Positions 59,204-64,000 of a stretch of DNA of 64,000 nucleotides are shown one piece after another. The first letter of the stretch is position 1, and each line of letters opens with the position of its first letter. The DNA is taken from the NCBI GenBank assembly GCA_910584645.1, contig CAJUAU010000010.1:54799-118798 (forward strand), in the 5' to 3' direction. The notes beneath the pieces were generated by a model. The model saw only the letters and a program-made list of their open reading frames with translations. It did no database searches and was not told the DNA's origin. A program made the position numbers and the translations under genes. Source of the stretch: an uncultured Eubacterium sp. Lineage in GTDB: Bacteria; Bacillota; Clostridia; Lachnospirales; Lachnospiraceae.

Positions 59204-61411
59204 CTACTTCACCCTGATCTGAACCTTCCTGTAGACGCCGCTCTGGGCATAGGCAAAGACTGTATATTTTCCTTTTTTCTTCGCCTTTATGACTCCTTTT
59301 TTGGATACAGACAGTGCCTTGGGGTGGCTGGATTCGTAGCTGACCTCCCGGTGGTGACGCAGTGGCTTGGATTCCTTGATCTCTTTTGCCTTAATGCGCC
59401 ATGTCTTACCCACCTTTAAGATAACTTTGTTTTTGTTCACCTTCAGGGACTTTGCATTTCCGTTCTTCCCTCCCTTTGTGGTGACGTGGATCGTCTTGGA
59501 GGCGGCAATGGTCACTTTCTTCCCATCAATGATCTTATAGGCCCGGACGATGTATTTGAAATAGGTACCCTTTTTGCATTTCCGGTCGATGTAGGATTTT
59601 TTATCCCCGTTCTTTATGTTCTTCTTTAGTTTGTATTCATAGATCCATTTTTTTGTGTTGCAGCGGTTGCCGTACACCTCGTAGCCGTCTGCCCCCTTCA
59701 CCCGGTTCCAGGACAGTTTGATGTTTTTCTCCGTGATCTGGGAGGCCCTTGCCTGGATCCTGGCAAAATATGCCCCCTTTATGTCCTCATCGGTCTTCTG
59801 GGACTGTATGGTCTGTTCCGTCACCAGGACCGTATCCATGGGGATATCCAGTTCTTTTGCTGCCGCCTGGATCTTCACCGCCGTATCCGGGGAGACTCCC
59901 AGACCGTCCTGGATGGCGGAGAGGTCTTTCTCCGGAAGGGGTGACGGGGAGGCTTGGGGTGCTGGAGACGGGGACGGCTTCTGTCCCGGGGTGACCGATG
60001 GTACCGGGGTCTTTGTGGGCGACGGGAAAGCCGATGGCACTGGTGTTCCTGTCGGTTCCGGCGTTTCCGTCGGCTTAGGTGGTCCCATGGTGGGAATGGG
60101 GATAGGGATCGGCGTAGGGGTCGGTTCCAGCGTTGGTGTCGGTACTGGCGTTGGCTGGGGGGATCCTGTAAAAGTTACCACAATCGTATGACTACTCTGG
60201 ATATCAGGAATCCTGTAGGTGTTTCCCTCTGCCTGTTTTTCTTCTCCGTCGATGGTAAAGGTATAGGAGCCGGACTCTTCTGCTGGCTGGAAGGTAAGCA
60301 GGATGTCTTCGCCGGCGTTTACTTTCATATCTATGGAAGCGTTGCCTTCGGTGGTTACTGTGGTTTCTGATATTTTTAGGGTTACTGAGCCGTTTCCTGT
60401 TGTTTTTACTTTAAGGTCATAGGTGATCTGTGGAGCAGATGTTATTTCCGGCTCTTCTGTCATCTGCGGTGTCGGTGTTGGTGTTTCCGGCTCTTTTGTC
60501 TTCTGTGGCGTCGGCGTCGGAGTAACTGGTTCTTCTTTTTTCCCATCGGAAGTCACGGTACCAGCATATGACCAGTTGGAGACAGATGACAGATTTAGAT
60601 GCAAAGCTGGGCGGATGGTGAGATTAATGTCGTGCACACTGTTGCCATGCATATAGACATTCCCCCTGTAAAACATGTAGGAGGCCTTATAGTTGAAACG
60701 GCCCGGGGACCGGAGCCACCAGTACCCATTTCCCACATATTCTTCTGACGTATATGCTCCCTGTCCCTTTGTAAAAGCAGTATTCAAAGCTCTTCTGCTT
60801 TCTGCGTAGTCTTCTATTGAAGAACTGAATCCGTATGCTGGATTCGTTGCCTCCTCGATGGACAGTGGATACACTTGATCCGAAGTATTATTTCCTCCAT
60901 TGGTTCCATATTCTAAATTGTTTTTGTTCACTAGATCTGCAGTTTGAATCGCTGCCTGCTCTTTGGCAGTAAAAGCGTACTCCATAAAATTTTCAGAACG
61001 ATAGTCCTTCTTACATACATTTTCCTCTTCCCCATACCCATTCAGCCAGCTGCGCAGCGTACAGGTCTCCCAGGTGACGTCTTCATATGTATCATTATAT
61101 CTCTGGCAGTCCAGGTTTTTGTCTGCCACCAAAAAAGCATCGTCACCCTCTACCGATAATACCCGCCACTTAATGGAGGTCCTGGCATCGTTTTTATCCG
61201 CCCTGCCGTCCCTGTTGGTGTCCTCCTGCCAGTAGTTCCCGAACCAGATGCAGTCCCAGGTGGTAATACCGCTGCTGTCGATCCTTGGATCACTGACGCC
61301 GTAACCTGCCGCCCGGGCCGGCGATGAACCAGGCACAGGCAGGATGCCTGCCAGCAGGGCGGCAATCAATAAAAAAGCTGCCTGTTTTTTACGATTGAAT
61401 TTTCTTAGCAT
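59204..61411 (-). CDS. Secreted DUF6273-domain protein, copy 3
   Basis: The 735-residue protein repeats the architecture: signal peptide (MLRKFNRKKQAAFLLIAALL to about residue 34), DUF6273 with the perfect EF-hand-like loop DTNRDGRADKND (64-75), linker with PTPTPQKTKEPET repeats, beta-sandwich (KVKTTGNGSVTLKISETT), PTPTPIPIPIP linker, helical segment (AIQDGLGVSPDTAVKI), Fn3-like and Ig-like domains. The N-terminal half is close to copy 4, differing at few positions, and the C-terminal ~240 residues match all copies. It lies 65 bp downstream of copy 4 and ends 171 bp before the next strong terminator. AAGGAAAGG precedes the ATG. Confidence 0.87.
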   Translation of the reverse strand: MLRKFNRKKQAAFLLIAALLAGILPVPGSSPARAAGYGVSDPRIDSSGITTWDCIWFGNYWQEDTNRDGRADKNDARTSIKWRVLSVEGDDAFLVADKNLDCQRYNDTYEDVTWETCTLRSWLNGYGEEENVCKKDYRSENFMEYAFTAKEQAAIQTADLVNKNNLEYGTNGGNNTSDQVYPLSIEEATNPAYGFSSSIEDYAESRRALNTAFTKGQGAYTSEEYVGNGYWWLRSPGRFNYKASYMFYRGNVYMHGNSVHDINLTIRPALHLNLSSVSNWSYAGTVTSDGKKEEPVTPTPTPQKTKEPETPTPTPQMTEEPEITSAPQITYDLKVKTTGNGSVTLKISETTVTTEGNASIDMKVNAGEDILLTFQPAEESGSYTFTIDGEEKQAEGNTYRIPDIQSSHTIVVTFTGSPQPTPVPTPTLEPTPTPIPIPIPTMGPPKPTETPEPTGTPVPSAFPSPTKTPVPSVTPGQKPSPSPAPQASPSPLPEKDLSAIQDGLGVSPDTAVKIQAAAKELDIPMDTVLVTEQTIQSQKTDEDIKGAYFARIQARASQITEKNIKLSWNRVKGADGYEVYGNRCNTKKWIYEYKLKKNIKNGDKKSYIDRKCKKGTYFKYIVRAYKIIDGKKVTIAASKTIHVTTKGGKNGNAKSLKVNKNKVILKVGKTWRIKAKEIKESKPLRHHREVSYESSHPKALSVSKKGVIKAKKKGKYTVFAYAQSGVYRKVQIRVK

Positions 61412-61476
61412 TTTCGTATATCTCTATATCCTTTCCTTAAACAACTTTTGAAAACTTTCGAGCTAGTTCGACGGCG

Positions 61477-63708
61477 CTACTCCACCTTAACCTGAACCTT
61501 CCTGTAGACGCCGCTCTGGGCATAGGCAAAGACTGTATATTTTCCTTTTTTCTTCGCCTTTATGACTCCTTTTCTGGATACAGACAGTGCCTTCGGGCGG
61601 CTGGATTCGTAGCTGACCTCCCGGTGGTGCCGTAATGGTTTTGATTCTTTGATTTCTTTTGCCTTGATCCTCCATGTCTTTCCCGCTTTCAGGGTGATTT
61701 TGTTCTTGTTCACTTTCACCGATTTTGCATTTCCGTTCTTTCCTCCTTTTGTGGTGACATGGATGGTCTTGGAGGCAGCGATGGTCACCTTCTTCCCATC
61801 AATGATCTTATAGGCCCGGACGATGTATTTGAAATAAGTGCCCTTCTTGCATTTCCGGTCGATGTAGGATTTTTTATCCCCATTCTTTATGTTCTTCTTA
61901 AGTTTATATTCATAGATCCATTTTTTGGTGTTGCAGCGGTTGCCGTACACCTCGTAGCCGTCTGCCCCCTTCACCCGGTTCCAGGTGAGTTTGATGTTCT
62001 TCTCCGTGATCTGGGATGCCCTTGCCTGGATCCTGGCAAAATATGCCCCCTTTATGTCCTCATCTGTCTTCTGGGACTGTATGGTCTGTTCCGTCACCAG
62101 GACCGTATCCAGGGAGACGTCCAGTTCCTTTGCCGCCGCCTGGATCTTTGCCGCCGTATCCGGGGACACTCCCAGGCCATCCTGGATGGCAGAGAGGTCT
62201 TTCTCCGGAAGTGGGGATGATGAAACTTGGGGGGCTGGTGTCAAAGATGGCGCCGGCTCCGGGGATCGTGCTGGTTCCGGGGTGGCAGAAGCTGCCGGGG
62301 ACACAGCCGGCGATGGGACCGCTGTTGGCACTGGCGTTCCTGCCGGTTCCGGAGTTTCCGTCGGTTTAGGTGGTCCCATGGTGGGAATGGGGGTAGGGAC
62401 CGGAGTGGGGGTCAGCTCCAGCGTCGGCGTCGGTACTGGCGTTGGCCAAGGGGGGCCTGTAAAAGTTACCACCACCGTATGGCTGCTCTGGATACTGGGA
62501 ATCCTATAAATATTTTCCTCAGCCTGTCCTTCCTCTCCGTCGATGGTAAAGGTATAGGAGCCGGACTCTTCTGCCGGCTGGAAGGTAAACTGGACATCTT
62601 CACCGCTGTTTACTTTCATATTTATGGAAGCATTCCCATCGGTAGTTACTGTAGTTTTTGATGTCTTCACAGTCACTGCCCCGGCTCCGATTGCATTAAC
62701 CTTAAGGTCATATGTGATCTGTGGAACAGATGTTATTTCCGGTTCTACTGTCATCTGCGGCGTCGGTGTTGGTGTTTCTGGCTCTTTTGTCTTCTGCGGC
62801 GTCGGCGTCGGTGTTGGCGTGGCCGGTTCTTCTTTTTTTCCATCGGAAGTCACGGTACCAGCATATGACCAGTTGGAGACAGATGACAGATTTAGATGCA
62901 AAGCTGGGCGGATGGTGAGATTAATGTCGTGCACACTGTTACCATGCATATAGACATTCCCCCTGTAAAACATGTAGGACGCCTTATAGTTGTAGCTGCC
63001 CGGCGACCGGAGCCACCAGTAACCATTTCCCACATATTCTTCTGATGTATATGCCCCCTGCCCTTTCGTAAAAGCAGTATTTAAAGCCCTTCTGCTTTCT
63101 GCGTAATCTTCTATTGAAGAGCTGAATCCATATGCCTGATTCGTTGCCTCCTCGATGGACAGCGGATACACCTGATCCGAAGTAATATTTCCTCCATCGG
63201 TTCCATATTCTAAATTGTCGTTGTTCACCAGATCTGTAGTTTGAATCGCTGCCCGCTCTTCAGCAGTAAAAGCGTACTCCATAAAATTTTCAGAACGATA
63301 GTCCTTCTTACATACATTTTCCTCTTCCCCATACCCATTCAGCCAGCTGCGCAGCGTACAGGTCTCCCAGGTGACGTCTTCATATGTATCATTATATCTC
63401 TGGCAGTCCAGGTTTTTGTCTGCCACCAGAAGGGCATCATCGCCCTCTACCGATAATACCCGCCACTTAATGGAAGTCCTGGCATCATTTTTATCCGCCC
63501 TGCCGTCCCTGTTGGTGTCCTCCTGCCAGTAGTTTCCGAACCAGATGCAGTCCCAGGTGGTAATACCGCTGCTGTCGATCCTTGGACTGCTGACGCCGTA
63601 GCCTGCCGCCCGGGCTGGCGATGAACCAGGCATGGGCAGGATGCCTGCCAGCAGGGTGGCAATTAATAAAAAAGCCGCCTGTTTTTTTAAATTGGATTTT
63701 TTATGCAT
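61477..63708 (-). CDS. Secreted DUF6273-domain protein, copy 4
   Basis: The 743-residue protein has the signal peptide MHKKSNLKKQAAFLLIATLL, DUF6273 (with DTNRDGRADKND), Pro/Thr linkers, beta-sandwich and Fn3-like/Ig-like C-terminal domains. Its DUF6273 region is nearly the same as in copy 3, while the linkers differ, for example SPAASATPEPARSPEPAPS. It is preceded by the next copy (at 63774) with a 65-bp gap and followed by copy 3 with a 65-bp gap, evidence of unit duplication. Function is unknown; repeated surface proteins of this kind may vary by recombination among copies (inference). Confidence 0.87.
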   Translation of the reverse strand: MHKKSNLKKQAAFLLIATLLAGILPMPGSSPARAAGYGVSSPRIDSSGITTWDCIWFGNYWQEDTNRDGRADKNDARTSIKWRVLSVEGDDALLVADKNLDCQRYNDTYEDVTWETCTLRSWLNGYGEEENVCKKDYRSENFMEYAFTAEERAAIQTTDLVNNDNLEYGTDGGNITSDQVYPLSIEEATNQAYGFSSSIEDYAESRRALNTAFTKGQGAYTSEEYVGNGYWWLRSPGSYNYKASYMFYRGNVYMHGNSVHDINLTIRPALHLNLSSVSNWSYAGTVTSDGKKEEPATPTPTPTPQKTKEPETPTPTPQMTVEPEITSVPQITYDLKVNAIGAGAVTVKTSKTTVTTDGNASINMKVNSGEDVQFTFQPAEESGSYTFTIDGEEGQAEENIYRIPSIQSSHTVVVTFTGPPWPTPVPTPTLELTPTPVPTPIPTMGPPKPTETPEPAGTPVPTAVPSPAVSPAASATPEPARSPEPAPSLTPAPQVSSSPLPEKDLSAIQDGLGVSPDTAAKIQAAAKELDVSLDTVLVTEQTIQSQKTDEDIKGAYFARIQARASQITEKNIKLTWNRVKGADGYEVYGNRCNTKKWIYEYKLKKNIKNGDKKSYIDRKCKKGTYFKYIVRAYKIIDGKKVTIAASKTIHVTTKGGKNGNAKSVKVNKNKITLKAGKTWRIKAKEIKESKPLRHHREVSYESSRPKALSVSRKGVIKAKKKGKYTVFAYAQSGVYRKVQVKVE

Positions 63709-63773
63709 TTCCGTATATCTATCCTTTCCTGCTTAAATAACTTTTCGGAAGCTTTTGAGTTAGCTCGAAGGCG

Positions 63774-64000
63774 CTACTTCACCCTGACTTGAACCTTCTT
63801 ATAGACGCCGCTCTGGGCATAGGCATAGACCGTATATTTCCCTTTTTTCTTCGCCTTTATGACTCCTTTTCTGGAGACGGACAGTGCCTTGGGGCGGCTG
63901 GATTCGTAGCTGACCTCCCGGTGGTGACGCAATGGTTTTGACTCCTTGATCTCGCTCGCTTTGATCCTCCATGTCTTTCCCGCTTTCAGGGTGACTTTGT
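63774..64000 (-). CDS. Secreted DUF6273-type protein, copy 5 (only 3' end present)
   Basis: Read on the minus strand, the 227 bp before the window edge encode the conserved C-terminal Ig-like end seen in copies 1-4 (SYESS-RPKALSVSRKG, then the KGKYTVYAYAQSGVY and final KVQVKV pattern), ending in TAG. The gap to copy 4 is again 65 bp. Only about 75 codons are visible, so the rest of the architecture is presumed from its neighbours. Confidence 0.85.
   Translation of the reverse strand, partial: KVTLKAGKTWRIKASEIKESKPLRHHREVSYESSRPKALSVSRKGVIKAKKKGKYTVYAYAQSGVYKKVQVRVK

Noticed and set aside
1..64000. CRISPR arrays, tRNA, rRNA, transposases, integrases
   Set aside because: None found by eye; repeats present are palindromic or coding tandem repeats, not spaced direct repeats.

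Overview
The window looks like part of a chromosome of a gut anaerobe of the family Lachnospiraceae (Clostridia, Firmicutes). The inference rests on three things: Firmicutes-type gene neighbourhoods (mutS-mutL-miaA; rplU-prp-rpmA-obgE-yhbY-nadD-rsfS; lexA), ribosomal protein L27 with the N-terminal extension removed by Prp, and a complete butyryl-CoA operon (thl-crt-hbd-bcd-etfB-etfA). No rRNA, tRNA or CRISPR array was seen. Most genes lie on the minus strand.

Layout. 0-11.7 kb is housekeeping: mismatch repair and tRNA modification (mutS, mutL, miaA), an SH3-domain membrane protein, autoregulated lexA, then a ribosome-associated group (rsfS, a NadD-YqeK fusion, yhbY, obgE, rpmA, prp, rplU). 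11.8-21.0 kb appears to be an accessory insertion between rplU and rng, genes that are usually neighbours. It holds a two-gene toxin locus (a leaderless cholesterol-dependent cytolysin followed by a protein resembling the cholera-toxin A-subunit ADP-ribosyltransferase), an ABC-F ribosome-protection protein with an attenuator-type leader, a GNAT acetyltransferase, a NYN/LOTUS RNase-like protein and a phosphoketolase. 21.1-25.0 kb resumes the conserved cluster (rng, a DUF2344 protein, a radical SAM protein).

25.1-36.1 kb is mixed accessory DNA: zinc-ribbon membrane proteins, an AT-rich pair made of a DUF1016/YhcG nuclease and a DUF2075 nuclease-helicase (candidate defence cassette), a relic and an intact copy of low-molecular-weight phosphatase, and a GC-richer Sel1-repeat/membrane protein pair. 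36.2-41.9 kb is an operon of a phospholipase-phosphatase fusion with sbcD and sbcC, behind a promoter whose spacer is a palindrome. 42-47 kb holds a lipoprotein, a DUF4867 protein, a secreted GH5 glycosidase, a polysaccharide deacetylase, a structured repeat and a glycosyltransferase. 47.2-53.2 kb is the butyryl-CoA operon, followed by coaD. 54-64 kb is a tandem array of at least five secreted DUF6273 proteins, apparently two operons, with 65-bp spacers inside each operon.

The most notable candidate system is the cytolysin plus ADP-ribosyltransferase pair at 11.9-13.9 kb. A pore-former and an enzyme are cotranscribed, neither has a signal peptide, and the cytolysin carries an atypical undecapeptide. 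By analogy with streptolysin O and the streptococcal NAD-glycohydrolase, the pore could deliver the enzyme. All identifications come from reading motifs; no database search was run.
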